From assembly GCF_013416555.1 (NCBI RefSeq), contig NZ_JACCFG010000002.1:62001-126000 (forward strand): a stretch of 64,000 nucleotides of DNA, read 5' to 3'. Positions 26,840-34,968 of the stretch are shown piece by piece. The position numbers and the translations under genes are program-made. Each line of letters starts with the position of its first letter. Position 1 is the first letter of the stretch. The notes beneath the pieces were generated by a model. The model was not told where the DNA came from, did no database searches, and saw nothing but the letters and a program-made list of their open reading frames with translations. This stretch comes from Sphingomonas sp. R-74633. Its GTDB lineage: Bacteria; Pseudomonadota; Alphaproteobacteria; Sphingomonadales; Sphingomonadaceae.

Positions 26840-27697
26840 TCAATCCCGCGGCGCATAGACCTGATCGGGTCCCGGAAAGGACCGCGACCGAACATCGGCG
26901 GCATAGGTTTCAACCGCGGCGGAAATGCGGCCAGCCAGATCGTCGTATTTCTTCACGAAGCGCGCGGTGCGCTCGAACATGCCGAGCATGTCGTCGATCA
27001 CCAGTACCTGGCCGTCGCAATCGGCCGAGGCGCCGATGCCGATCACCGGGCAGGAGACCGCGGCGGTGATCTCCTTCGCCAGCGTCTCGACCACGCCTTC
27101 GACCACGATGCCGAATGCGCCGGCCGCGGCGATCGCGCGGGCATCGTCGAGGATCTGGGCGTGCTCGGCGTTGCTGCGGCCGCGCGCGCCATAGCCGCCA
27201 AGCGCGTTGACCGCCTGGGGGGTGAGGCCAACATGGCCGACCACGGGAATGCCGCGCTTCGTGAGGAATTCCACCGTCGGCGCCAGCGTCTCGCCGCCTT
27301 CCAGCTTCACGCCGGCCGCCCCCGTCTCGGCCAGCACGCGCGACGCGGAGGCGAAGGCCTGTTCGGGGCTGCCCTCATAGCTGCCGAAGGGCATGTCGAC
27401 GATCACCAGCGAATGCCAGCTACCACGCACCACCGCGGCACCGTGCGCGATCATCATCTCGAGCGTCACCGGCAGGGTCGATGGCAGGCCGTAGATCACC
27501 TGGGCGAGACTGTCGCCGACCAGCAGCACGTCGCAATGCGGATCGAGCAGCTGCGCCATCCGCGTCGTATATGCGGTGAGCATCACGATCGGGTCCTTGC
27601 CCTTGCGATCGCGGATTGCCGGGACGGTCAGGCGCTTCATCGGCGCCGGGGTCGGGTTTGCGCGGCTCGTGGCCGTGTCCATGGTGACGTGCGACAT
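26840..27697 (-). CDS. panB: 3-methyl-2-oxobutanoate hydroxymethyltransferase
   Basis: A 285-residue TIM-barrel enzyme that makes ketopantoate from 2-oxoisovalerate and methylene-tetrahydrofolate, the first step toward pantothenate and CoA. Key segments are [46 protein letters not shown] and [15 protein letters not shown]. The ATG at 27697 gives the normal length; a 165-bp longer frame reaches into the divergent promoter and was rejected. panC is not adjacent. Confidence 0.95.
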   Translation of the reverse strand: MSHVTMDTATSRANPTPAPMKRLTVPAIRDRKGKDPIVMLTAYTTRMAQLLDPHCDVLLVGDSLAQVIYGLPSTLPVTLEMMIAHGAAVVRGSWHSLVIVDMPFGSYEGSPEQAFASASRVLAETGAAGVKLEGGETLAPTVEFLTKRGIPVVGHVGLTPQAVNALGGYGARGRSNAEHAQILDDARAIAAAGAFGIVVEGVVETLAKEITAAVSCPVIGIGASADCDGQVLVIDDMLGMFERTARFVKKYDDLAGRISAAVETYAADVRSRSFPGPDQVYAPRD

Positions 27698-27762
27698 GGC
27701 CGGCTCTCTAGCGGCTCGAAGTGCCGCCCGCCAGCGTCGAGCCGCACCTTTGTTCGAATCGC

Positions 27763-27809
27763 TTGACTCAATGTTCGATATTTCTAACATGAAGGCATAA
27801 ATATCGAAC
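27763..27809 (+). promoter_or_regulatory. promoter and operator of the membrane-protein/HTH module
   Basis: TTGACT (27763-27768), 16 bp, TAACAT (27785-27790). A perfect 11-bp inverted repeat, GTTCGATATTT (27773-27783) and AAATATCGAAC (27799-27809), has one arm inside the spacer and the other just past the -10. A third GTTCGA lies at 27752-27757, 21 bp before the first arm. This placement suggests repression by the HTH protein encoded third in the operon. Confidence 0.6.
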
Positions 27810-27821
27810 TTGAGGTGAAGC

Positions 27822-28238
27822 ATGCCATTCAAGGAAAAGATCGCCTGGATCTCGGTGATCACGACGATTCTGGTGTGGGGCGGCTATTTCGGCTTCATGC
27901 TGGTGACCGGCGGCAAGCTGCACGGTGCAGTCTATTTCGGCGGGTTCATCGCCGCGGTGATCGCCCAGACGATCCTGATGATCGTCGCCGCGACTGTCAC
28001 TGCGGTGCTCGCCCCCGCCGATGCGGGTGCCGGCAGCGACGAGCGCGACCGCGACATCGCGCGGCGTGCCTATGCGCTCGCCTATCCGGTGCTGATCGCG
28101 CTGGTGATCTGCGTCGCGGGAAGCGTCCATCTGGGCTTCGACAAGATCGACATGGCCTATGGGATCATGGGATCGATCGTGGTTGCCGAGATTGTCCACT
28201 ATGCCGCGCAGATCGCCGGCTATCGTCGGGGGTATTGA
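27822..28238 (+). CDS. small membrane protein, first of a tandem paralogue pair
   Basis: A 138-residue protein with four hydrophobic helices (about 7-28, 36-60, 86-106, 112-130). A charged loop, [19 protein letters not shown], joins helices 2 and 3. The next gene has the same plan (KEKIAW/REKTAW start; DERDR-IARR loop), so the two are tandem paralogues. TGAGG precedes the ATG by 7 nt. It belongs to a unit of membrane proteins with an XRE regulator; role unknown. Confidence 0.75.
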   Translation: MPFKEKIAWISVITTILVWGGYFGFMLVTGGKLHGAVYFGGFIAAVIAQTILMIVAATVTAVLAPADAGAGSDERDRDIARRAYALAYPVLIALVICVAGSVHLGFDKIDMAYGIMGSIVVAEIVHYAAQIAGYRRGY

Positions 28239-28241
28239 GCC

Positions 28242-28664
28242 ATGGCGTACCGCGAAAAGACCGCCTGGCTGACGCTGATATGCATGGCGATAGCCTATGG
28301 CATCTACTTTCCGATGATGGCGCTGCGGGAAAGCCCGCCCACGCTGATCAACATCCTGTGGACCTTCGGCATCATCGCCGGAACCCAGGCGGTGGCAGTG
28401 ATCATCGGGCATATCGTCCTCGCCGCCCAAGCCCCGGGCGCCGCGGGCCGCCGCCCGGACGAACGCGACAGAGCGATCGCCCGGCGCGGCGCGTCCGCGG
28501 GCTATTATACGCTGATGGCCGGCACGATCCTGGTCGGCGTGGTGATGCCGTTCAGCGAGCCCGCGCCGAAGATCGTCAACACCGCGCTGCTCGCGATCGT
28601 GATCGCCGAGGCGGTGAACCATTTCCTCGTCCTGCTGAGCTATCGGAGGGGCTGGCATGGCTAA
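28242..28664 (+). CDS. small membrane protein, second of a tandem paralogue pair
   Basis: A 140-residue, four-helix membrane protein. It shares REKTAWLTLI at the start, the DERDRAIARRGASAGYYTL loop and a final AEAVNHFLVLLSYRRG helix with its upstream neighbour ([16 protein letters not shown]). They may form a hetero-oligomer. It starts 3 bp after the previous stop and overlaps the HTH gene by 8 bp, so all three are co-translated. Function unknown. Confidence 0.75.
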   Translation: MAYREKTAWLTLICMAIAYGIYFPMMALRESPPTLINILWTFGIIAGTQAVAVIIGHIVLAAQAPGAAGRRPDERDRAIARRGASAGYYTLMAGTILVGVVMPFSEPAPKIVNTALLAIVIAEAVNHFLVLLSYRRGWHG

Positions 28665-28863
28665 GGTGGTCAACCAGGTGCGCACTCTGCGCTTCCTCGC
28701 CGGCGAGATGACCCAGGCCGAGCTGGGCGAGAAGATCGGCCTCACCCGCCAGACGATCGCGGCGATCGAGCAGGGCAAATATTCGCCTTCGCTCGAGGCC
28801 GCGTTCCGCATCGCCCAGGTGTTCGGCAAGCCGTTGGAGGAAGTGTTCAGCTGGGAGGAATGA
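28657..28863 (+). CDS. XRE-type helix-turn-helix regulator
   Basis: A 68-residue protein that is a single Cro/C1-type HTH: VRTLRFLAGEMTQAELGEKIGLTRQTIAAIEQGKYSPSLEAAFRIAQVF (in 20-residue parts). It resembles the YozG class of small regulators, which usually sit next to DUF2178-like membrane proteins, as here. It probably binds the inverted repeat at 27773-27809 and represses its own operon. The overlap with the upstream gene couples its dose to theirs. Confidence 0.85.
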   Translation: MAKVVNQVRTLRFLAGEMTQAELGEKIGLTRQTIAAIEQGKYSPSLEAAFRIAQVFGKPLEEVFSWEE

Positions 28864-28955
28864 AGCGCAAGTGACCCAGTTCGGGTAGCTCGACACTTGC
28901 GCAGCCGCGAAGATCGCCGCTAGCGTGGTTACCGCCAGATTGGGGGAATCAGCAC

Positions 28956-29402
28956 ATGCGCCTAGCCTTGTTCGCACTCGCCGCACTTACCTTGCCGCAC
29001 GCCGCTTCGGCGCAAAGCTGGCGCCTCGCCGCCTATTCGAACCAGGCGCCGCAAATGGCCTATTTCGTCGATGTCGATTCGGTGCGCCGCAACGGCAATG
29101 TCGTGACCTTCAAGCAGCAGACCATCTACGAGACGACGAGCCCGACGCGCGACTTCGATCGCTCGATGCTCACCCGCCAGGCGGACTGCTCGGCAATGAC
29201 TTCGTTCATGCGTGACAGCAGCTTCTATGTGCGCGGTACCTATCTCGACACCGAGGCCGGCCCGAGCGACCCGACGCTCGCCAAGGCGGGCACCGTGCTG
29301 CTGACCATGCTCACCACGGTGTGCGGGCGCGGCAACTACTTCTCGGAAGTGGTCGCCAATCCGGAGATCTGGGTGCTCGAGAAGTTCCGCAAGGGCTTCT
29401 GA
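28956..29402 (+). CDS. secreted protein, surface-adhesin E-like
   Basis: A 148-residue protein with a Sec signal peptide (cleavage after ASA near residue 19). The mature part has WRLAAYSNQAPQMAYFVDVDSVRRNGNVVTF and later DCSAMTSFM, the layout of the surface-adhesin protein E-like domain common in proteobacterial exported proteins. Two Cys may form a disulfide. Function in this organism unknown. Confidence 0.7.
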   Translation: MRLALFALAALTLPHAASAQSWRLAAYSNQAPQMAYFVDVDSVRRNGNVVTFKQQTIYETTSPTRDFDRSMLTRQADCSAMTSFMRDSSFYVRGTYLDTEAGPSDPTLAKAGTVLLTMLTTVCGRGNYFSEVVANPEIWVLEKFRKGF

Positions 29403-29421
29403 TTTCCGGGGTTTCTGCGCC

Positions 29422-29769
29422 TCAGAGCAGCGCCTTGGCGTAACTCTCGGGCTTGAAGCCGACCAGGATGCCGCCGGGATATTCGAGCACCGGACGCTTG
29501 ATCATCGAAGGCTGGGCCAGCATCAGCGCCGCCGCCTTGCCCGCGTCGATTCCTTCGCGATCGGCGTCGGGCAGCTTGCGGAAGGTGGTGCCGGCCCGGT
29601 TGAGCAGCACTTCCCAGCCGGCGATCCCGCTCCACCGCGCCAGCCGCGCTGCGTCGACGCCCTGCGTCTTATAGTCATGGAACGCATAGGCGACGCCGTG
29701 CTCATCCATCCACGTCCGCGCCTTCTTGATCGTGTCGCAATTCTTGATGCCGTACATGGTGATGGTCAT
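29422..29769 (-). CDS. ArsC/Spx/YffB family thioredoxin-fold protein
   Basis: A 115-residue member of the ArsC-like family with Cys11 in GIKNCDTIKKARTWM, FHDYKTQGVDAARLARW in the middle and SMIKRPVLEYPGG (conserved Arg-Pro) near the end. This is the YffB/Spx-like branch rather than true arsenate reductase; YffB reduces or binds glutathione-linked substrates. AAGGA lies 6 nt before the ATG. It is a distant relative of the protein at 12588. Confidence 0.83.
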   Translation of the reverse strand: MTITMYGIKNCDTIKKARTWMDEHGVAYAFHDYKTQGVDAARLARWSGIAGWEVLLNRAGTTFRKLPDADREGIDAGKAAALMLAQPSMIKRPVLEYPGGILVGFKPESYAKALL

Positions 29770-29966
29770 CGCGCGTCCTTGACCGATTGGATTTCGGACC
29801 GTGGATAGCGCGGGACCGGCGGGAATGCAGCAGCGCTCTCGCCACCCCCCCGACATCACACCGGAACGGCCTGAAATCCGGCTGACCGATCGACAGGAAT
29901 CGGGCAGAAGCCATTGCAATGGCTTCCAAACCTTGAGACCTTGGAGGACTAGAGGGGGATCTCATC

Positions 29967-31400
29967 ATGCGTCGTCGCCATGCGCTCATACTCTCAGCCT
30001 TCCTGCCGCTATGGGCCTGTAGCGGCGGGGGCGGAGGCGGAACCGGCGGCGGGGGCGCGACGTCCGTCACGCCGACGCCAACACCGACCGCGACCTCCAC
30101 GCCGACGCCGGCCAACGCGCAGTTCACCGTCGAGGCGGCCGGCGCGGTCGGCGGGTCGCTGGACCTCATCGTCGGCGAGGATGCGACGTCGTTGAGCGCG
30201 GACTCCTCCTCCTTCGCCACAGACATATTGGGCATGCTGCTCCCTGGGGTAACACACAGCCCCTATGGCGCAGGCGGCGGCATCCAGACGGCAGGATTTC
30301 CCGGGTTCAACTACAGCGCCGACTATGCCCTGCGCGCCTATGGCGTGGAAAACCCCACCCGCCTGTTCCGCGGCCTGATCGCCCCGCGCAAATCGACGGC
30401 CGTTTCACCGCTGACCTCGCTGATCGCAGAGGTACGCGACCAATCAGCGGTGAAGCGCGCACTGGGCCTTGGCGCCACGACGACCTTCCTCCTGCCGGCC
30501 GATATCGATCTCACCACCTATTCGGCGACGCAGGACGCGGCATCGAGCGCTCCCAAGTCGAAGCCCGGCCAGGTGCTCGCCGCCAATGTCCGGGTGCTGG
30601 CGCTGGCGCAGGCGGTGGAGGTCTTCGCGGCGGCGCCAGGCACGCCGCCGCAATTCGCCATCGACTTCTCCGTGCCGCGGACGATGAGCGCGCGGATCGC
30701 CGCCTATATAAAGGCGAATCCGACCGCGACACTGGACAGCCAGGCGGGGATCAGCGCCTTTCTCCGCTCGCTGCGCGCCGGCCTGTCGCCGGCCTATCGC
30801 GACGACATCTACGAGACCGCCGCTTCGTTGATCCATAATTTCGATCTTGCGACGCGCCTGGTCGATGACAATCCGGGCTTTGCGCCGCGCTTCGCGGTCG
30901 CGGTAATGGGAGCACTTCGTCCCCGCCTGGACGACCTGGCAGAGCGGAACAGCGCCGCCGCGGCAGCAAGCGGCGCGGTGTCCTTCCTCTATCTGATGGA
31001 CGAGGCGAGCAGGAACTTCTCCGATCAACTCGCCTTCCCCACCGGCGCCTTTGTGCCGCTTTCCGACTTCTTCCGCCTCGACGCAGGCGGCACGCTGACC
31101 GTCTACAAGGACAATACGGCAGGCTTTGCCCCCGGCGGAGCCGTGCCGTCGCGGCCGAACATGACGTATAACGACCTCCTCTGGTCCAATCGCGCTCCGC
31201 AACGCCAATTGCCGGCGACGATCCGCAGCATTTCGGTCCCCGCCGGCTCGGCCGCGGCGATCGCGGCGGATCTCCAGGTGGACGGAAACGTCGTGGTGAC
31301 AGCGAAGCCGGGCTTCACCGGCATCGCCTGGTATGATTATGTCAGCGCACTCGACACAGGGCAGGTCGAGACCGGACGGGTCTATTTGTTCGTTCGGTGA
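29967..31400 (+). CDS. large putative lipoprotein with Gly-rich and Thr/Pro linkers
   Basis: A 477-residue exported protein. The signal ends in LWAC (Cys18), directly followed by a Gly run and a TPTPTPTATSTPTP linker, typical of surface-exposed lipoproteins. The globular part has no family I can name; it includes VSPLTSLIAEVRDQ (about 147-160) and a conserved-looking beta-rich C-terminus. No neighbours suggest a role. Outer-membrane or surface location is inferred. Confidence 0.7.
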   Translation: MRRRHALILSAFLPLWACSGGGGGGTGGGGATSVTPTPTPTATSTPTPANAQFTVEAAGAVGGSLDLIVGEDATSLSADSSSFATDILGMLLPGVTHSPYGAGGGIQTAGFPGFNYSADYALRAYGVENPTRLFRGLIAPRKSTAVSPLTSLIAEVRDQSAVKRALGLGATTTFLLPADIDLTTYSATQDAASSAPKSKPGQVLAANVRVLALAQAVEVFAAAPGTPPQFAIDFSVPRTMSARIAAYIKANPTATLDSQAGISAFLRSLRAGLSPAYRDDIYETAASLIHNFDLATRLVDDNPGFAPRFAVAVMGALRPRLDDLAERNSAAAAASGAVSFLYLMDEASRNFSDQLAFPTGAFVPLSDFFRLDAGGTLTVYKDNTAGFAPGGAVPSRPNMTYNDLLWSNRAPQRQLPATIRSISVPAGSAAAIAADLQVDGNVVVTAKPGFTGIAWYDYVSALDTGQVETGRVYLFVR

Positions 31401-31416
31401 ACCGTGGAGACGGGAT

Positions 31417-31827
31417 TTGACTGAGCTCAAGCTGCTCTCCGGCGGCAATCCGCAGATCCCCAAGGGCGACGGCAACGCTCCGGTCCAGGCCTATATCGCC
31501 GCGATGCCGGGCTGGAAGCAGCGGATCGGCCGCGCGGTGGACGGTCTCGTCGCGCACACCGTGCCGGGCGTGCGCAAGGCGGTGAAATGGAACTCGCCTT
31601 TCTTCGGCGCACCCGACCAGGAGGGCTGGTTCCTCTCGTTTCATTGCTTCGACCGCTATGTGAAACTGACCTTCTTCCGCGGCACGTCGCTCGAACCGGT
31701 GCCGCCAGGCGCATCGAAGCAGAAGGAAGTGCGATACCTCGACATTCGCGAGGAGGACATCATCGACGCGGCGCAACTGGCGGACTGGATCCGGCAGGCG
31801 AGCGCGCTGCCAGGCGAGAAGCTCTAG
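31417..31827 (+). CDS. DUF1801 (YdhG-like) domain protein
   Basis: A 136-residue soluble protein with the DUF1801 pattern: VQAYIAAMPGWKQRIGRAVDGL, VPGVRKAVKWNSPFFG, GWFLSFHCFDRYVKLTFFRG and DIREEDIIDAAQLADWIRQA. The family has a frataxin/CyaY-like fold with no proven role. TTG at 31417 is chosen because GGAG lies 7 nt upstream and it follows the previous stop. It converges on the GNAT gene and shares a CTAG stop (31824-31827). Confidence 0.8.
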   Translation: MTELKLLSGGNPQIPKGDGNAPVQAYIAAMPGWKQRIGRAVDGLVAHTVPGVRKAVKWNSPFFGAPDQEGWFLSFHCFDRYVKLTFFRGTSLEPVPPGASKQKEVRYLDIREEDIIDAAQLADWIRQASALPGEKL

Positions 31828-32234
31828 TCCTTCAGGAAGCGCCCCAACGTCACCACGCCCTGCGGCTCCAGACCCAGCGCCGCATAGAAGCCCAGGGCCT
31901 CTGCATTGCTGTCGCGGACCATCAGCTGGATCTTCGGGCAGCCGCGTGCCCGGAGCCAATCTTCCGCCGCGACCATCAGCGTCCGTCCCAAGCCGGTGCG
32001 ACGGGCGCTCTCGGCCACGGCAAGATAATAGACCCAGCCGCGATGCCCATCGTCGCCCAGCATCACGCTGCCGGTCAGCCCGGCCTCGCCCTCCGCCACG
32101 AGCACCGTCGAGGTGGCACCTTCAAGTGCCCGGGTGAAGTCCTGCGCGGGGTCATTCCAGGGCCGGGTGAGCCCGCAAGCGTGCCACAGCGCGATCACCA
32201 CCGCCTGGTCCGCCGCCGTCGCCGCGCGGATCAT
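31824..32234 (-). CDS. GNAT acetyltransferase, YpeA type
   Basis: A 136-residue GNAT-fold enzyme. The acetyl-CoA pyrophosphate loop is ARRTGLGRTLM (Q/R-x-x-G-x-G/A), preceded by YYLAVAESARR, and the C-terminal SNAEALGFYAALGLEPQGVV segment is standard. It resembles YpeA-type protein or amino-group acetyltransferases; the substrate is unknown. It overlaps the upstream membrane-protein gene by 4 bp (ATGA). Confidence 0.85.
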   Translation of the reverse strand: MIRAATAADQAVVIALWHACGLTRPWNDPAQDFTRALEGATSTVLVAEGEAGLTGSVMLGDDGHRGWVYYLAVAESARRTGLGRTLMVAAEDWLRARGCPKIQLMVRDSNAEALGFYAALGLEPQGVVTLGRFLKD

Positions 32235-32485
32235 GGCTTCGCCCGCGCGATGCGCCACAAGGTCACCGCGCCGATCAGCATCCACACCACATTGAGCGAG
32301 GCAGAGGGGATCGCGCCGTTCCAGCCGCTGTTGAGCACGAAGCAGGCGGCGCCGACAACGTTCATCCATTGATAGAGCCGCGACTGGCCGGTCAGCCGCC
32401 CCGAGGAGAGCAGCAGATAGGCCACCAATATCAGCCCTGCGCCGGTCCAGCCGACGATCTCGATCAGCAATCTGGTGGTAGTCAT
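32231..32485 (-). CDS. CBU_0592-like small membrane protein
   Basis: An 84-residue protein with two or three hydrophobic helices (IVGWTGAGLILVAYLLLSSG, QWMNVVGAACFVLNSGWNGA, ASLNVVWMLIGAVTL), the layout of the CBU_0592 family. Function unknown. It overlaps both neighbours by 4 bp (ATGA), giving a tight lipoprotein, membrane protein and GNAT operon. Confidence 0.75.
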   Translation of the reverse strand: MTTTRLLIEIVGWTGAGLILVAYLLLSSGRLTGQSRLYQWMNVVGAACFVLNSGWNGAIPSASLNVVWMLIGAVTLWRIARAKP

Positions 32486-33108
32486 CGCGCGATGCAGGTC
32501 ACGCCGGCCCAGAGATTGGTCACCTTGCCATCGGGCGCAGCCGAGCTGAGCAGGCCGGACATTTCACCCAAAGTGAACTCCTGCCCGATCGTCGTCTCGC
32601 CGACTTCGACCGGCCCGGCTACCTCGAGCGCCTTGCGCGTCATGCCGATGCCAATGCCGTTCCCGGTGGTGAACTTGCCGTTTTCACGCCCGTCCAGATC
32701 CCAGCCGGCGAACTTGCCGTCCTGGAAATAGAGCGAGAGCCCGTCGCGAAAGGCCGCATAGCCGAGCGAACCCGCGCCGCAATCCTGGTTCTCCGCCTGC
32801 TCGATCGGGCTACCGAGCGCGGCGCTGAGCATCTTCACTGCATCGGCCTTCGCCATGCCGAAGCTCACATGGCGCGAAGAGCCGTTGGGCAGCACGAGAG
32901 TCAGCTCGTCGGGCGCCAGATTGACGCCGAGGCCAGGCGTTTCCTCGCTCGCATTGGCGGCATTGGCCTCATGCGCGGGCGGCACGATGATCTCGGCAGC
33001 CTCATTGGCCACGGCCTTGTTCTCCACCGGCTTGCTGGCCGGATCGGGCGCGCAGGCAGCGAGCAGGCCCAGCGCAGCGAGCGCGCACGGCAGCAGCTTG
33101 TTCGTCAT
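32482..33108 (-). CDS. uncharacterised lipoprotein
   Basis: About 208 residues with lipobox LAAC and an acidic, Asn/Ala-rich linker (ENKAVANEAAEIIV to about residue 60). The C-terminal part has VSFGMAKADAVKMLSAALG and GIGIGMTRKALEVAG: two related halves like tandem small alpha/beta repeats. Three ATGs in a row (33114, 33111, 33108) precede the signal; the last is chosen because it is best spaced (7 nt) from AGGGG. Function unknown. Confidence 0.7.
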   Translation of the reverse strand: MTNKLLPCALAALGLLAACAPDPASKPVENKAVANEAAEIIVPPAHEANAANASEETPGLGVNLAPDELTLVLPNGSSRHVSFGMAKADAVKMLSAALGSPIEQAENQDCGAGSLGYAAFRDGLSLYFQDGKFAGWDLDGRENGKFTTGNGIGIGMTRKALEVAGPVEVGETTIGQEFTLGEMSGLLSSAAPDGKVTNLWAGVTCIAR

Positions 33109-33170
33109 CATCATTCCCCTCGCCCCATCCACGGGCATTTTCTCACTATCGCGGGCCGCCCGCAATCACT

Positions 33171-33743
33171 TCAGGCGAGCGCAGCCACCGGTTCACGGCG
33201 AAAGCAGCCCTGCTGGTGGTCGTTGACCAGCCCCACCGCCTGCATCCAGGCATAGACGATCGTCGGCCCGACGAACTTGAAGCCCCGGCGCTTGAGCTCC
33301 TTCGAGATGGTTTCCGAAAGCGGCGTGGTGGCGACGAAGCCATGGCCGGGCGACTGGATCGGCGTGCCGTCCACGAACGCCCAGCAGAAGTCGGCAAAAT
33401 CCTCGCCGCGGTCCATCATCTCGCACCAGATCTGCGCCCCTTTGATCGTTGCCTCGATCTTGGCGCGGGCGCGGACAATGCCGGGATTGGCCATCAGCCG
33501 CTCGACGTCCTCGGGCCCGAAGGCGGCGACCTTGCGCGGATCGAAGCCGGCAAAGGCTTCGCGGAACGCCTCGCGCTTGCGCAGGATGACGATCCAGGCG
33601 AGCCCGGCCTGGAAGCCCTCGAGCATCAAGGTTTCCCAGAGTTCACGGGCATCGCGCACGGGCACGCCCCATTCGGCGTCGTGATAGGTGCGGTTGAGTG
33701 GATCGCTGACCGCCCAGGCGCAGCGTTGCAGGTCGTCGGTCAT
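33171..33743 (-). CDS. tag: DNA-3-methyladenine glycosylase I
   Basis: A 190-residue helix-hairpin-helix glycosylase that removes 3-methyladenine from alkylated DNA. The zinc ligands fit: Cys8 (RCAW), His21 (TYHDAEWG) and the His/Cys pair in VNDHQQGCF. WETLMLEGFQAGLAWIVIL holds the conserved Glu/Trp region of the base pocket. It overlaps the upstream ycaQ-like gene by 4 bp, so two alkylation-repair glycosylases are made together. Confidence 0.93.
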   Translation of the reverse strand: MTDDLQRCAWAVSDPLNRTYHDAEWGVPVRDARELWETLMLEGFQAGLAWIVILRKREAFREAFAGFDPRKVAAFGPEDVERLMANPGIVRARAKIEATIKGAQIWCEMMDRGEDFADFCWAFVDGTPIQSPGHGFVATTPLSETISKELKRRGFKFVGPTIVYAWMQAVGLVNDHQQGCFRREPVAALA

Positions 33744-34918
33744 TGGGCTCCCCTCACGGTCTCGCCGATGTGTAGCTCGCCAAGACCCAGCCATTCGGCC
33801 ATGCGTTTGAGTTCGACCACCAGCCGCTCCTCCGTGTCGCCCGGCGCGTTCGGCTCCAGCGTGATGCGGTGCGCGAGCAGGCGGCCATTCTGGCGATCAG
33901 CCTTGAGATCGACCCGGGCGGTGAGCGCCTCGTCCATCAGGAAGGGTAGCACGAAATAGCCATGCGTGCGCTTGTCGGCGGGGACGTAGATCTCGATCCG
34001 GTAGCGGAAGTCGAACAGCCGTTCGGTGCGGCTGCGCTCCCAGACCAGCGGATCGAACGGCGCGAGCAGCGCATCGCCGGCTACCTTGCGCGGCAGCTTC
34101 GCATCGCGGTGGAGCCAGGCCTTTTGCCCCCAGCCCTGCACCTGCACCGGGATCAGCACGCCTTCCTCTTCCAGCTCGGGGATGGCGTGGTTGGCTTCCT
34201 CGGGCTTCAATCGGAAATAGTCGCGCAGGTCGGTGGCGGTGGCGACGCCGAGCGCGCGGGCGCCGCGTTCGATCAGCGCGCGCTGGGCAGACGCGGCATC
34301 GGGCGTGGGCAAGTCGTAGGTCGCGCGGGGGATTACCCGCTCGCTCAGGTCGTAGACGCGCTCGAAGCCGCCGCGCCGCGTCGCGGTGGTGATCTGGCCC
34401 GACCAGAACAGCCATTCGAGCGCAAGCTTGGTCTCGCTCCACTCCCACCAGCCGCTCTTCGAGCTGCCATTGTCGAAGTCGGAGGCGGCGAGCGGCCCCT
34501 CGGCGGCAATCCGATCTAGAACGGTCTTCGCTTCGTCCCGACGTTCGTGCGCGAACAGACGGAGCCCCTTCCAGCCGATCTCGCCGCGCTCCGCCCGCGC
34601 CATGCGCCAGCGGAAATAGGGGTAGAGGTCGAGCGGCAGCAGCGAAGCCTCGTGCGCCCAATATTCGAAGAGCTTGCGCCCGCGCTTCGGCCCCCAGGCA
34701 TCTCGCTCGAGCAGGGCCCGGTCGTAGCAGCCGAGCCGCGAAAAGGCGGGCAGATAATGCATCCGCACCAGCACGTTGACACTGTCGATCTGGTGGAGCC
34801 CCAGCCTCTCGACCGTGCGGCGGAGATGCGGCGCCCCGACATTTGCCGGGTGCCGTACGCCGAAGCCCTGCGCCACGAGGAAGATGCGGCGAGCCTGTTT
34901 GAGGGAAAGGCGCGTCAC
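33740..34918 (-). CDS. ycaQ: crosslink-repair DNA glycosylase YcaQ/AlkZ family
   Basis: A 392-residue protein with three winged-helix domains. It has the HTH_42 start LSLKQARRIFLVAQGFG, the catalytic-type motif Q43-I-D45 (QxD form), the ARRGEIGWKG region and the late DPLVWERSRTERLFDFRYRIEIYVP. Relatives unhook DNA interstrand crosslinks and remove bulky lesions. The QxD form marks the YcaQ branch, whereas AlkZ uses QxQ. Coupled to tag by ATGA overlap. Confidence 0.85.
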   Translation of the reverse strand: MTRLSLKQARRIFLVAQGFGVRHPANVGAPHLRRTVERLGLHQIDSVNVLVRMHYLPAFSRLGCYDRALLERDAWGPKRGRKLFEYWAHEASLLPLDLYPYFRWRMARAERGEIGWKGLRLFAHERRDEAKTVLDRIAAEGPLAASDFDNGSSKSGWWEWSETKLALEWLFWSGQITTATRRGGFERVYDLSERVIPRATYDLPTPDAASAQRALIERGARALGVATATDLRDYFRLKPEEANHAIPELEEEGVLIPVQVQGWGQKAWLHRDAKLPRKVAGDALLAPFDPLVWERSRTERLFDFRYRIEIYVPADKRTHGYFVLPFLMDEALTARVDLKADRQNGRLLAHRITLEPNAPGDTEERLVVELKRMAEWLGLGELHIGETVRGAQ

Positions 34919-34968
34919 TCTTTTCCCTCCAGGGCCCCGCGGAACATAACGGGTACCTTAGCGGGTTT

